Made by a program: the position numbers and the translations under genes. The notes beneath the pieces are model-generated. The model saw only the letters and a program-made list of their open reading frames with translations. It was not told where the DNA came from and ran no database searches. From the NCBI GenBank assembly GCA_002840165.1, contig PGZN01000021.1:1-37562 (forward strand): DNA of 37,562 nt. Reading direction: 5' to 3'. Every line of letters starts with the position of its first letter. Within the stretch, counting starts at the first letter, position 1. Shown piece after piece: positions 1 through 8,461 of this stretch. This DNA is from Firmicutes bacterium HGW-Firmicutes-8 (lineage in GTDB: Bacteria; Bacillota; Thermincolia; Thermincolales; UBA2595).

Positions 1-32
1 ACCCTGTCCGGCAAAAACTACCCGGACAGGGT
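1..32. repeat. Perfect 11-bp inverted repeat at the window edge
   Basis: Positions 1-11 and 22-32 are exact reverse complements separated by a 10-base loop. No T-run follows on the plus strand, so an intrinsic terminator is not certain. It could be the tail of a gene or element left of the window. The rest of 33-349 shows no supportable gene: a plus-strand frame crosses it but then runs antisense through the small basic protein gene. Confidence 0.5.
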
Positions 33-349
33 TTATGAGCAAAGTTGACGGTCACGGAACGTGAGCGAGGTGCGGTCAAACAGCTTGAGCAGCGACATTC
101 AATCCTTAAAATTGGAGGAAATCTTAATTGGCAAATAACTTTATCTAGAGGGTTATGTTCATATATCACTCTTTTTACTTCTGGGAAAGGCATATATATC
201 GCCCCCTTAAACCATTATATGTTTACTTTTTTACTGTTAAGAAACAGTGTGTTCTTATTTTACCATAATTACTTATTTATGTGTGTTAAATATGTCCTGA
301 AATTGTACTTTTTTTGTCCTCTACGTTTTAAACACAAGAAAAGGACGGA

Positions 350-589
350 TTACCGTCCATCTTTTTTTGCCCACCTTGTTTTAGCCGCTTTACTAGCAAT
401 TTCCTTCCGTTCCTCAGGGGATAACTTCTCAGCCCTGGCCTTTCCTCCTTTAAGGCCGCCCAACCGCCCTAATGCAACGGCGGCAGGATTCTTTTGGGGT
501 TCCTGAGGTTCATCTTCGCCCGTAGCTTGCCGAACAATACTGGCCGCTATTTGGTTAATGTCTTTGGTCTTGCTTGAACGCTTATGCAT
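350..589 (-). CDS. Small basic KGG-like protein, function unknown
   Basis: A 79-residue, Lys/Arg/Ala-rich protein. Residues about 34-79 carry a conserved-looking block with GRLGGLKGGKAR followed by a Glu/Lys helix ending in KTRWAKK. Similar blocks occur in many short bacterial proteins labelled histone-H1-like or hypothetical; that comparison is from memory. The composition suggests nucleic-acid binding, which is inference. The start ATG has only a weak AAGG directly upstream. It lies alone on the minus strand, 69 bases downstream of an unknown membrane protein gene. No terminator is clear. Confidence 0.55.
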   Translation of the reverse strand: MHKRSSKTKDINQIAASIVRQATGEDEPQEPQKNPAAVALGRLGGLKGGKARAEKLSPEERKEIASKAAKTRWAKKDGR

Positions 590-658
590 ACCTTAATTAT
601 CGCACATTCTATCAGTTTATGCAAGTGGGGCGTATCAATCCCTGGGGCATTTTCTTTA

Positions 659-1480
659 TTATTTCTCCTCTTGCATATCCAACCAGTCATCCTTGCCTCT
701 CGTGCTTAAAACGTACCACTTTTCCGCTATGATATTCATTCCTTCAGCAATTTCAACATGAACCTTGAACCTTTTCCCTTTCAGTTCCCAATCAGCTATT
801 TTCCATTTAGGTTCAAATCTTGAATCAAAATTAAAAGCATAACAGTTTTCATCCTTGAAATGTTTTATAGCTATATCTATACGTTGGGCTATTCCGTTTG
901 GCAGAATGTCCTTGATATGCGCTTCTTCGGAATCTATATTAGGATGTTCCATAATATACCCTGCCCGATTAACCCATCTAGCAGGTATCCATTTTTGGGG
1001 AGACAACATTAAAGTCTCCCCAAATTCATTTACAAATGTTAGTCGGGCTATAACATTTTGGGCAATAGCCCCATTCCCGCGATGCAACGACTCATTAGCC
1101 AAATATACAGAGGCAACCTTTGCCGAAACCCCAGTAGGATGCTCCCGACTATATATTGTTATGTCTTCTGTTGAGTGCCGATTGATAACTATTTTTGGTT
1201 TTGGTGTTCTTTCGTCGGATAGGCGGTAAACCCTAACAAAAACATAAACGACAGCTAAGGCACACAATCCCCATTTTATTATCCAATAAACTAAGGCTAA
1301 CCAAATTGAATCCAAATTGATCCCCATTCCCTTTACGATTTTATCGGCTAAGGTACTAAAAAACATTTCATTTAACACATTTATGGCAACAAAAAGTAGC
1401 CCTAAAAAAACTAGTGCTACGCAGGCATGACCAAAACTTTTTTTGTTAAGTTTTTTTATCCAAGAAACATATCTTTTCAT
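659..1480 (-). CDS. Unknown membrane protein with two N-terminal helices
   Basis: 273 residues. Two hydrophobic segments, about residues 17-36 and 58-84, are followed by a ~190-residue soluble part rich in beta-type sequence and charged residues. I do not recognise a family. The arrangement suggests a membrane-anchored sensor or effector domain facing one side of the membrane, but nothing catalytic is visible. There is no strong ribosome binding site before the ATG. Its AT-rich codon use differs from the core genes further right and fits an accessory gene. The 250 bases upstream (1481-1730) hold no gene. Confidence 0.5.
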   Translation of the reverse strand: MKRYVSWIKKLNKKSFGHACVALVFLGLLFVAINVLNEMFFSTLADKIVKGMGINLDSIWLALVYWIIKWGLCALAVVYVFVRVYRLSDERTPKPKIVINRHSTEDITIYSREHPTGVSAKVASVYLANESLHRGNGAIAQNVIARLTFVNEFGETLMLSPQKWIPARWVNRAGYIMEHPNIDSEEAHIKDILPNGIAQRIDIAIKHFKDENCYAFNFDSRFEPKWKIADWELKGKRFKVHVEIAEGMNIIAEKWYVLSTRGKDDWLDMQEEK

Positions 1481-1730
1481 AAACCAATTGTATAACCGTT
1501 TTCACCTTGCGTCAATCGAACATGGGACGTGCCGCCTAAAATTCAAAATGACCCACTACCGGAAAAGGCGGTTTTATGGGAACTCAACAACCTGAATACC
1601 CTGCCTCTTCGACTCATTTCGATTTTCAGAATCTACTTGCGTCGAACACTTGTTCTTGCATTTCTGCCCGATATTTGGTAAACTAGAATCACAAAAATAT
1701 CCGGAAAAATACCTGGGAAGGAATAAACCC

Positions 1731-2099
1731 ATGAAACAGAAACAGTTTCAGGAATTTGTAATTAATCATCTAACGAAACAATCCGAAGACATCGAATCAC
1801 TCACTAATAATGTTTCATCTCTCAGCATCAGAACCACGGAACAGGAAAAATATTTGGAATTTGCAGTCAAACATCTAATGAAACAATCAGAAGATATTAA
1901 ATCACTGAAAATCGACGTTTCGTCATTGAAAAGTGATATGACTATGCTTAACAATACAGTACTGCGAATCGAAACCCGTATTGAAAACGAAATAATCGGC
2001 AAAATCGAGATTCTCTTTGACGGCCATAAACAGCATGATGACCGGCTTATACAGCATGATGACCGACTTGACCGAATCGAGAAAATAAGCGCCGGGTAA
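1731..2099 (+). CDS. Coiled-coil protein, function unknown
   Basis: The preferred ATG at 1731 has a GGGAAGGA ribosome binding site 8 bases upstream; a longer frame from 1650 lacks one. The 122-residue product is almost entirely predicted coiled coil. It contains an internal repeat: residues about 8-33 (FVINHLTKQSEDIESL) recur at about 44-69 (FAVKHLMKQSEDIKSL), and near the C-terminus HKQHDDRL is followed by IQHDDRLDRIE. Short proteins of this type are often phage or plasmid accessory proteins, but no function can be assigned. It is the only plus-strand gene left of rqcH and is followed at once by an intrinsic terminator. Confidence 0.6.
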   Translation: MKQKQFQEFVINHLTKQSEDIESLTNNVSSLSIRTTEQEKYLEFAVKHLMKQSEDIKSLKIDVSSLKSDMTMLNNTVLRIETRIENEIIGKIEILFDGHKQHDDRLIQHDDRLDRIEKISAG

Positions 2100-2108
2100 C
2101 ACCTGGCA

Positions 2109-2137
2109 AAACTGACATTCACCTGTCAGTTTTTTTA
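2109..2137 (+). terminator. Intrinsic terminator of the coiled-coil gene
   Basis: Perfect 9-bp stem 2109-2117 / 2124-2132 with a 6-base loop, continuing into a run of T on the plus strand, 10 bases after the stop codon at 2099. Confidence 0.8.
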
Positions 2138-2147
2138 TTGCCCTTCT

Positions 2148-2407
2148 ACCCCCCACGGTGGCTGTCTTAAAGAGGCGGCCCTTTCATTTTTGGCACAGGA
2201 GGGGTTGGTGTGTTCTGTAGGGCGAACCCGAGACTGGCTTGTTGGCAAATACCCCAAAGTCAGAGGGGATGGCTGTCCGCATAAGGCTTTCCTTTGTTTC
2301 CATCTTTGCGCCACTTGCCTCAGAGACTGGCGGCGCCGCAGGGCGGAGCCACGGGTAATGGAGGTCGGTCGTCAGATGTCAGAGGTTGGACAATCGTTAT
2401 TTTTTTC
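2148..2407. repeat. Composite repeat unit U, copy 1
   Basis: About 250 bp that recurs twice at the right end of the window (about 36750-36945 and 37002-37195). Shared landmarks in order: a hairpin of the form GGCTGTCTTAAAGAGRC, a purine-rich block GGAGGGGTTGGTGTGTTC, a block around AGAGGGGATGGCTGTCCGCA, a block GCGCCACTTGCC, and GGAGGTCGGTCGTCAGATG ending in GGACAATCGTTATT. Short open frames across it are not consistent between copies, so I treat it as non-coding. It contains a short 7-bp periodic stretch (GTCAGAT GTCAGAG). It directly precedes the long palindrome at 2459-2807. Confidence 0.75.
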
Positions 2408-2458
2408 TCCTCCCCACGATGCTGTCTTAAAGAGACATCCTCTTTCACTGTTGGCACA

Positions 2459-2807
2459 GGAGGGGTTGGTGTGTTCCGGAGGGCGGACTAACAAGCTGGA
2501 GGGGTTGGGTATTTTATAAGGGTTTCCCTGGCGCTGACGTCGTTGGCAATCTTGCCGCCACATGCAGGCCGCAAGGCAAGGGGTCCCAGCATGTCTGAAG
2601 ATGGCGAAGGCCGCCGGTAAGTTTATGATTTTGAAACGGGAGGCGGCCATCTTATTAGGAATGCATTCTGAGCCATCAAGTTCTGGGACATTGCATTGCG
2701 GCCTGCATGTGGCGGCTTAGATTGCCAGACGGCGAGCGGGAAACCCGTTAAAATACCCAACCCCTCCCGCTTAGATATTCCGCCCGGAGGAACACACCAA
2801 CCCCTCC
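2459..2807. repeat. Long nested palindrome, copy 1 (candidate structured RNA or miniature element)
   Basis: Four perfect nested arms: 2459-2477 with 2789-2807 (19 bp), 2498-2516 with 2749-2767 (19 bp), 2520-2528 with 2738-2746 (9 bp), and 2554-2574 with 2696-2716 (21 bp). An inner 7-bp pair, 2609-2615 with 2642-2648, closes the centre. The whole can fold as one ~350-nt hairpin. A second copy at about 37260-37562 keeps the 21-bp helix through two paired substitutions. No transposase or other coding sequence is inside. It could be a miniature mobile element, a structured RNA, or both; I cannot tell which. Confidence 0.8.
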
Positions 2808-2823
2808 GGTCATACCCAAAACA

Positions 2824-2850
2824 AAAAAGGCTGCCTTTTTAGACAGCCTA
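2824..2850 (-). terminator. Intrinsic terminator of the metK/GNAT transcript
   Basis: On the minus strand GGCTGTCT pairs with AGGCAGCC (one G-U pair) around an A-rich loop, followed by a run of T. It lies a few bases after the GNAT stop codon. Its GGCTGTCT core resembles the hairpins inside repeat unit U, so the repeat may have supplied or recruited this terminator. Confidence 0.75.
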
Positions 2851-2855
2851 CCACA

Positions 2856-3125
2856 CTACTTAGCCATGGTATCCACACCTACAATAAAATCCGGATATTC
2901 AGTTATCTCCACAAAGCCCTCCCTTTCCCAAAATGAATTAGAAGGCTCATACGAACCAAGAAATATGTACCTCAGTCCATGCTCCCCGGCAAACCTTTTC
3001 AGCCGGTTAACTAACCATTCTCCAACACCCTGATGGCGCCATTCTAAAGGAACATTGATCATATCCAGGTAAATTGCCGCTTCAGCAAAAACCGTAAACT
3101 CAAAACCAAACCAGTCTTTGCCCAT
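2856..3125 (-). CDS. Short GNAT-type N-acetyltransferase, probably N-terminally truncated
   Basis: 89 residues. The acetyl-CoA binding signature is visible as RHQGVG at about residues 30-35 in the context VPLEWRHQGVGEWLVNRL, followed by a motif-B-like stretch ending in SNSFWEREGF (about 62-71). Family members are usually 140-170 residues, so the N-terminal strands are missing or very short. It starts 22 bases after the metK stop codon without a clear ribosome binding site, which fits a remnant fused behind metK or translation by read-through coupling. Substrate unknown. Confidence 0.55.
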   Translation of the reverse strand: MGKDWFGFEFTVFAEAAIYLDMINVPLEWRHQGVGEWLVNRLKRFAGEHGLRYIFLGSYEPSNSFWEREGFVEITEYPDFIVGVDTMAK

Positions 3126-3146
3126 TGCAGGATTCTAGATATATTC

Positions 3147-4337
3147 TTAGATTCCGGCGCCCCTCCTGAGAGCCTCGGCCTTGTCTGTTTTCTCCCAGGT
3201 AAGGTCTAGATCAGTCCGGCCAAAATGGCCGTAAGCCGCAGTTTTTTTAAAAATAGGTCTCCTCAAGTTAAGCTCTTTAATTATTCCGGCCGGACGCAGG
3301 TCGAAATTCTCCTGCACGAGGGATACCAGGGCTTCTTCACTCAGCTTGCCTGTGCCAAAGGTTTCAATCATAATCGATACAGGCCTGGCTATCCCTATGG
3401 CATAAGCCAGCTGGACCTCGCAGCGGTCAGCCAGCCCGGCGGCCACAATGTTTTTGGCCACATAACGGGCGGCATAAGCAGCTGACCGGTCAACCTTAGT
3501 CGGGTCTTTGCCGGAAAAAGCTCCCCCGCCGTGCCTGGCCATTCCACCGTAAGTATCAACAATTATCTTTCTTCCCGTCACCCCGGAGTCGCCCCGAGGG
3601 CCGCCAATAACAAACCGCCCGGTAGGATTGACATAAAACTTCGTCTTATCATCCACCAACTCTTTGGGGACAACAGGTTTGATTATTTTCTCGATGATTT
3701 CCTGCCTGATGGTTTCCATTGGGATGTCAGGTTTGTGCTGGGTTGATATAACTACCGTGTCAACACGTACCGGTTTGTCTCCGTCATATTCAACGGTAAC
3801 CTGGCTTTTTCCATCTGGCCGTAAAAAGGTAAGTTCCCTGTTTTTTCTGGTCTCTGCAAGCTTCATGCAGAGCTTGTGAGCCAATGAAATGGGCAGAGGC
3901 ATTAATTCCGGCGTCTCATTGGAGGCATAACCGAACATCATCCCCTGGTCTCCTGCCCCGATAGCTTCTATAGCCGAGTCTGACATCTCACCGGTTTTGG
4001 CCTCCAGGGCTTTGTCAACACCCATTGCAATATCTGGGGATTGTTCGTCAATAGAAGTAATCACCGCACAGGTATCGGCGTCAAACCCATATTTAGCCCT
4101 TGTATAGCCAATACCCCTGATTGTCTCCCGGACAACCTTGGGGATATCCACATAACACTGAGTAGTAATCTCCCCCATCACCAAAACCAAACCCGTCGTC
4201 ACCGCAGTTTCGCAGGCAACTCTGGCCATCGGGTCCTGTTCGATGATGGCATCCAGTACCGCATCTGAAATCTGGTCAGCTATCTTATCCGGGTGGCCTT
4301 CTGTAACAGATTCCGATGTAAAAAGTCTTTTTGCCAA
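3147..4337 (-). CDS. metK: S-adenosylmethionine synthetase
   Basis: Methionine adenosyltransferase, making SAM from methionine and ATP in the cytosol. 396 residues, the normal family length. Signatures visible: [13 protein letters not shown] near residue 15, [12 protein letters not shown] near residue 119, and [19 protein letters not shown] near residue 265. Translation starts at TTG (4337-4335), chosen because AAAGGAGGT lies 7 bases upstream. The gene is 39 bases downstream of coaBC and there is no room for a SAM riboswitch, so it probably shares the yicC-remA-gmk-rpoZ-coaBC transcript. The terminator for this run is at 2824-2850. Confidence 0.97.
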   Translation of the reverse strand: MAKRLFTSESVTEGHPDKIADQISDAVLDAIIEQDPMARVACETAVTTGLVLVMGEITTQCYVDIPKVVRETIRGIGYTRAKYGFDADTCAVITSIDEQSPDIAMGVDKALEAKTGEMSDSAIEAIGAGDQGMMFGYASNETPELMPLPISLAHKLCMKLAETRKNRELTFLRPDGKSQVTVEYDGDKPVRVDTVVISTQHKPDIPMETIRQEIIEKIIKPVVPKELVDDKTKFYVNPTGRFVIGGPRGDSGVTGRKIIVDTYGGMARHGGGAFSGKDPTKVDRSAAYAARYVAKNIVAAGLADRCEVQLAYAIGIARPVSIMIETFGTGKLSEEALVSLVQENFDLRPAGIIKELNLRRPIFKKTAAYGHFGRTDLDLTWEKTDKAEALRRGAGI

Positions 4338-4376
4338 ATTAATTACCTCCTTTGTCAGTAACTTTATCCGGCTGAG

Positions 4377-5579
4377 TTATTCAACAGCCTTAGACAGCTT
4401 AAAAATCCGATCCAAGATGCGATTTGCGGCATCTTTTTTACTCATCATGTCCAGTTCTTCTACCTGCCCATCCCTGTCGAGAATCTTGACGATATTGGTA
4501 TCTGTGCCAAACCCTGCCCCCGGCTGGGTAACATCATTGGCAACTATTAAATCGAGGTTTTTAGCTCTGACCTTCTTGGCTGCATTTTCCAGTACATTGT
4601 CTGTTTCAGCCGCAAAGCCGACTAATATCCGGTCACCCTTATTTTCCCCCAAGTGCTGCAGGATGTCCGGATTCTGCTCCAGTTCCAGAGTCCAATCCCC
4701 CCGGCTCTTTTTCAGTTTCGTGGACAGCCGCACTTTGGGATGATAATCCGAAACTGCGGCAGATTTTATGATAACATTAGCCCCAGAGTAGTGTTCGATG
4801 ACTGCATCAAACATATCCCGGGCCGACACAACCGGGATGTGAGTTACCCCGCCAGGCACGGGAATACTGACCGGGCCGGAAACGAGAACTACCCGGGCTC
4901 CTCTGTCCCTGGCCGCCTCAGCCAGGGCATATCCCATTTTCCCGGTACTGCCATTGGAGAGGTAGCGAACGGGGTCGATATATTCCCTGGTTGGCCCGGC
5001 TGTAATCAAAAAAGTTTGACCTTCCAGATCTTTGTCAAAACTGATCAGGTTTTGGATTTTTTCAAATATCAGGCTGACGTCAGGGAGTCTTCCTTTGCCT
5101 TCGTAACCACAGGCCAACCGACCGGAAGCCGGTTCCAGGAAATGATAGCCTTTGGACCTGAGCTTGGAAATGTTATCCTGCAGGATTTGATTTTCATACA
5201 TATGTACATTCATCGCCGGACAAAAAAGAACCGGTGCTTTAGTGGCCATAACAGTAGTTGAAAGCATGTCATCCGCAATACCGGCACAGACCTTGCCGAT
5301 TATGTTGGCGGTCGCCGGTACAACAGCGATTAAATCGGCCCTGTCAGCCAGCGATACATGTCTGACCTGCCATTCCCCGAGCGGGTCGAACATCCTGGTC
5401 AAAACCGGATTCCGGGATATCGTCTGTAGGGTAAGCGGGGTGATGAACTCGGCAGCCGACTCGGTCATGATTACATGTACATCTGCGCCTGCCCTCACCA
5501 GCATGCTGATCAGGTCAGGCGCTTTATAAGCGGCAATACCACCGGTAATCCCGACAATTATACATTTGTCAGCCAGCAT
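4377..5579 (-). CDS. coaBC: Bifunctional phosphopantothenoylcysteine decarboxylase / phosphopantothenate-cysteine ligase
   Basis: Catalyses two steps of coenzyme A synthesis. I prefer the ATG at 5579 (400 residues, starting MLADKCIIVGITGG), which fits the family N-terminus; an in-frame ATG at 5639 would add 20 residues overlapping rpoZ. CoaC part (about 1-180): FMN-binding GITGGIAAYK, active-site His74 in RHVSLADRAD, PAMNVHMYEN at 121-130, and Cys157 in LACGYEGKG. CoaB part (about 188-400): ITAGPTREYIDPVRYLSNG, then NPDIL and GFAAET. It sits between rpoZ and metK as in many Firmicutes. Confidence 0.95.
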   Translation of the reverse strand: MLADKCIIVGITGGIAAYKAPDLISMLVRAGADVHVIMTESAAEFITPLTLQTISRNPVLTRMFDPLGEWQVRHVSLADRADLIAVVPATANIIGKVCAGIADDMLSTTVMATKAPVLFCPAMNVHMYENQILQDNISKLRSKGYHFLEPASGRLACGYEGKGRLPDVSLIFEKIQNLISFDKDLEGQTFLITAGPTREYIDPVRYLSNGSTGKMGYALAEAARDRGARVVLVSGPVSIPVPGGVTHIPVVSARDMFDAVIEHYSGANVIIKSAAVSDYHPKVRLSTKLKKSRGDWTLELEQNPDILQHLGENKGDRILVGFAAETDNVLENAAKKVRAKNLDLIVANDVTQPGAGFGTDTNIVKILDRDGQVEELDMMSKKDAANRILDRIFKLSKAVE

Positions 5580-5610
5580 CAGCCAATCACCACTTTCCAC
5601 AACCGGGGTC

Positions 5611-5817
5611 TTACTTAATTCCGGACTTAGTCCTCTCATAACCTATCTTGTTGTTTGCAATTTCCTCCAAGGCCACAGTGACCGGCTTATATGAATTAGA
5701 TTCGACCAATTTCAAACTGCCTTCGGTAATTTCCCTGGCCCTTTTGGCGGCGGTAACTACCAAGGTGTACTTGCTGTCCACATTTTTCATCAACCCATCT
5801 AACGAAGGTTGCTTCAT
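5611..5817 (-). CDS. rpoZ: RNA polymerase omega subunit
   Basis: Small RNA polymerase subunit that helps assemble beta-prime. Start at 5817 gives 68 residues beginning MKQPSLDGLMKNVDSKYTLV, the family N-terminus, with GAGGGGG 6-7 bases upstream. An upstream ATG at 5832 overlaps the gmk stop as ATGA and could add 5 residues. Conserved AAKRAREI and KPVTVALEEIANNKI are present. It lies between gmk and coaBC, the usual Firmicutes position. Confidence 0.93.
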   Translation of the reverse strand: MKQPSLDGLMKNVDSKYTLVVTAAKRAREITEGSLKLVESNSYKPVTVALEEIANNKIGYERTKSGIK

Positions 5818-5828
5818 TCTGAACCCCC

Positions 5829-6479
5829 TCATTTATGTATACATTGAATCTGTCCTGAAATTCCCACCAGCGGTTGATCAGGTGCACCATCACCAACCAC
5901 ACTGTAACGGGATGTCCTGCATTTTTCAGCCGTAATAATACATTGAACCTTGTTCACTGCTTCTTCCAAAACATCATTCACTATAACATAATTATATTCG
6001 CGCAGTTGGGCTAATTCCCCCAAAGCCTTACCAATCCGTTTATTAATTATTTCAGTGGAATCTGTGGCTCGGCTCGTAATTCTTGCCCGGAGCACTTCCA
6101 TAGACGGCGGGACGATAAAAAGATACACTGCCTGGGGGGCTTTTTCCTTGACTGCCAAAGCACCCTGCACATCTATTTCCAGCACGACATCTTGCCCTGC
6201 GGCCAAAGCCTCCATTACCGGCTGTTTAGGAGTTCCATAGTAATGGTCATACACTTCGGCCCATTCTAAGAATTCATCCTGATCCCGCATTGATTCAAAT
6301 TTTGCTTTGTCTGTAAAAAAATAATGAATCCCTTCGATTTCACCGTCTCTAGGTGGTCTGGTAGTGGCAGAGACTGAAAAAAACATATCAGGCCGACGTC
6401 CCAGCAGGGATTTGCAGATTGTCCCTTTTCCTGTCCCTGACGGGCCTGAAACAATAATAAGCAAACCCGGTACTATCAC
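5829..6479 (-). CDS. gmk: Guanylate kinase
   Basis: Phosphorylates GMP to GDP with ATP. The P-loop GPSGTGKGT is at about residues 12-20; SATTRPPRDGEIEG and HYFFTDKAKF form the GMP-binding region, and VVLEIDVQGA is conserved. Start is GTG at 6479 with a GGGGGTGG ribosome binding site. The stop overlaps the upstream rpoZ ATG as ATGA, pointing to coupled translation. The C-terminus (about 190-216) is slightly longer than usual and Cys/Gln-containing, without a recognisable motif. Confidence 0.96.
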   Translation of the reverse strand: MIVPGLLIIVSGPSGTGKGTICKSLLGRRPDMFFSVSATTRPPRDGEIEGIHYFFTDKAKFESMRDQDEFLEWAEVYDHYYGTPKQPVMEALAAGQDVVLEIDVQGALAVKEKAPQAVYLFIVPPSMEVLRARITSRATDSTEIINKRIGKALGELAQLREYNYVIVNDVLEEAVNKVQCIITAEKCRTSRYSVVGDGAPDQPLVGISGQIQCIHK

Positions 6480-6502
6480 GCCACCACCCCCTTTTAAGTT
6501 TT

Positions 6503-6772
6503 CTATTCAATCTCATCCTGATGGCCAGAATCCTTCGTAGCTAAACGATGGGCAACTGTTTCCGGCTGCACAGCAGAAAGAATAACATGGTCGCTGTCTG
6601 TAATAATAACGGCTCTTGTTCTCCGACCGTAGGTGGCATCAATCAGCATTCCCCGGTCGCGGGCTTCAGTGATAATCCTTTTAATAGGTGCTGATTCCGG
6701 GCTGACAATGGCAATAATTCGGTTAGCTGAAACAATATTGCCAAATCCGATATTAATCAGTTTGATTTCCAT
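6503..6772 (-). CDS. remA: RemA-type DNA-binding regulator (DUF370)
   Basis: 89 residues from the ATG at 6772, which has AAGGAGGG upstream; the longer frame from 6805 adds an unlikely 11-residue leader. Conserved family features: [19 protein letters not shown] at the N-terminus, [18 protein letters not shown], and [15 protein letters not shown]. In Bacillus subtilis RemA activates matrix genes and osmoprotection; the role here is inferred only. Located between yicC and gmk exactly as in B. subtilis (yloC-ylzA-gmk). Confidence 0.92.
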   Translation of the reverse strand: MEIKLINIGFGNIVSANRIIAIVSPESAPIKRIITEARDRGMLIDATYGRRTRAVIITDSDHVILSAVQPETVAHRLATKDSGHQDEIE

Positions 6773-6874
6773 AAAAATTCCCTCCTTATAGTTCGTATTT
6801 ACCAATTATTCAGTGTGCGGGTACTGTCTAATATTTTCCCCGACAACCCTCCTTTTACTCGGATATTTTCCTGA

Positions 6875-7753
6875 TTACTCTATATTTTGAACTTGTTCTC
6901 TGATTTTTTCCACTTCACTTTTAGCTTTTATCACTATAGAGGATATATTTAAGTCATTAGACTTCGAGCCGATAGTGTTGAATTCCCTGTTTAGTTCCTG
7001 GACGAGAAAATCCAGCTTTCTGCCAGCCGCCTCATCAAGGTCCAATGTATTCGTTACCTCCTGAAAATGGCTCCTCAGCCTGACCAGTTCCTCCGAAATG
7101 CTGCTTCTGTCAGCAAATATCGCCAACTCAACTGCCAACCGGGTTTCATCAATTTCAACATCGACAGCCAGTTCTTTTAACCTGGTCCGGAGTTTTTCCC
7201 GGTATTCAGCTACGACGGTAGGGGCGCGTAATGAGATTTCTTCGGTATACTCTTTTAACCTGGCAACCCTTTTTACTAAGTCCTCTTGCAAACGCTGTCC
7301 TTCAGTTGCCCTCATCTGCATTAAGCCCCCGACAGCTTCACCCACAGCGCTGCTGAGAGCCGGCCACAGCCGTTCAAGGTCTTCCGGAAGCTCCTCCAGG
7401 ACAACGACATCGGGAAACATGGCGATGTTAATAATCTCCGGCTTCCCTTCAATGCCAATAGTTTCCCGTAATTCCTCCAATGCACTATAATAAGCCATGG
7501 CCAGTTCTTTGTCAACTCGAATTGACTTATTCCTCTTGCCATGGTCATCTAATGTCACAAACACATCGAGTCTGCCCCGGGATACGCTTTCCTGAATAAG
7601 TTTCCTAATTCGGTCTTCCAGCGCCAAATAATATTTGGGCAGCCTGATTACAACTTCACAAAACCGGTGGTTAACCGAACGTATTTCAACCGTGAAGGAC
7701 TTCCCCTCAACCTCGATTTCTCCCCTGCCGTAACCAGTCATGCTTTTTGTCAT
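6875..7753 (-). CDS. yicC: YicC family protein (endoribonuclease-type)
   Basis: 292 residues from the ATG at 7753, with GAGGTG upstream and the family start MTKSMTGYGRGE. Conserved stretches: VEIRSVNHRFCEV, RLPKYYLALEDRIRKLI, and C-terminal GRKLDFLVQELNREFNTIGSKSND, typical of YicC/YloC. YicC of E. coli is reported to act as an endoribonuclease; whether that holds here is inference. First gene of the conserved yicC-remA-gmk-rpoZ-coaBC run. The longer open frame to 7804 lacks a ribosome binding site. Confidence 0.92.
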   Translation of the reverse strand: MTKSMTGYGRGEIEVEGKSFTVEIRSVNHRFCEVVIRLPKYYLALEDRIRKLIQESVSRGRLDVFVTLDDHGKRNKSIRVDKELAMAYYSALEELRETIGIEGKPEIINIAMFPDVVVLEELPEDLERLWPALSSAVGEAVGGLMQMRATEGQRLQEDLVKRVARLKEYTEEISLRAPTVVAEYREKLRTRLKELAVDVEIDETRLAVELAIFADRSSISEELVRLRSHFQEVTNTLDLDEAAGRKLDFLVQELNREFNTIGSKSNDLNISSIVIKAKSEVEKIREQVQNIE

Positions 7754-7898
7754 TTGTTTCACCTCAAAATTCTTAGTCAAACACGCTTCTCCGTATATCA
7801 TCAACTATAGTTCGACCTAATACAAAAAATTCCTCTTATTTTGCAAAAAAACAAGGAGATTATTTAAGCATTCAAGAGAATAAACGAGAAAAACAGAA

Positions 7899-7925
7899 CG
7901 CCGCCCCCTTTTTTAGGGGACGGCA
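7899..7925 (-). terminator. GC-rich hairpin, terminator of the 7943-8380 gene
   Basis: On the minus strand GCCGTCCCCT pairs with AGGGGGCGGC around an A-rich loop, followed by GTTCTGTTTTT. It lies 18 bases past the stop codon at 7943. The A/T-rich flanks would also allow some function in the other direction. Confidence 0.75.
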
Positions 7926-7942
7926 TTAGTATTTCCCAAATC

Positions 7943-8380
7943 TTAAAAGTCATCACTGAACGCCTGATCAATAGCTTCACAAACGGTAACACATTTCAGT
8001 AAAGACATTCCGATAATAAAGGCAAGACCAAAACCCGAGCCATAAAGTTGAAACGCATAATAGATAAAAAGAATCAAAGCCCAAAAACGGCCATAGTACC
8101 CTCCTACAGAGAGAAGCAGAGTGATAATCTTGTTCCCTTTATTCTTATATCTCTTGTAAACCAAGTCAAGCACATAAGCAAGGAGGATATAATTAATTAA
8201 GCTAATTATCCATCCGGATAAGAGACCAATGGCAATCAAAGTTTTACCCAGGATCAAACAAACTAAAACTAAAACTGCAATAACAAAAGCAGACCATGCG
8301 GCCGACCGCCATTTTTCTTTAAGAAATTCCATGGTCGATTGGGTCAACTCTTGGCCCACCGGTTTCTCAGCAGTCATCAC
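7943..8380 (-). CDS. Small four-helix membrane protein, AtpI-like
   Basis: 145 residues with hydrophobic segments at about 28-50, 52-75, 84-106 and 112-130. The size, the first two helices and the small charged loop (YKRYKNKGNK) resemble ATP synthase subunit I-type proteins, but there are no atp genes nearby, so this is a weak assignment. GTG at 8380 or ATG at 8377 follow GAGGAGGT at good distance. It stands between dapL and yicC and has its own terminator at 7899-7925. Confidence 0.6.
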   Translation of the reverse strand: MMTAEKPVGQELTQSTMEFLKEKWRSAAWSAFVIAVLVLVCLILGKTLIAIGLLSGWIISLINYILLAYVLDLVYKRYKNKGNKIITLLLSVGGYYGRFWALILFIYYAFQLYGSGFGLAFIIGMSLLKCVTVCEAIDQAFSDDF

Positions 8381-8461
8381 GAAGTTGACCTCCTCTCCCT
8401 AAATAATCAGGTGCACGCCATTTCCATTTTTTCTTCATATTTTCGGCGATAACGATTCTAA

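Noticed and set aside
45-506. 153-codon plus-strand open frame at the left end
   Set aside because: It lacks a ribosome binding site, has a low-complexity translation and runs antisense through the better supported small basic protein gene at 350-589.
1530-1640. Possible insertion-sequence remnant (stretches like AAAATGACCCACTACCGG and CATTTCGATTTTCAGAATC)
   Set aside because: They recall terminal regions of some transposons, but no transposase fragment or paired terminal repeats could be found.
2190-2519. Repeat unit U as a known riboswitch (cobalamin, molybdenum cofactor or c-di-GMP class)
   Set aside because: Short stretches such as CGCCACTTGCC and GGTAATGGAGG look suggestive, but the conserved blocks of those classes do not appear in the right order.
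4338-4376. SAM riboswitch before metK
   Set aside because: Only 39 bases separate coaBC and metK, far too short for an S-box aptamer.
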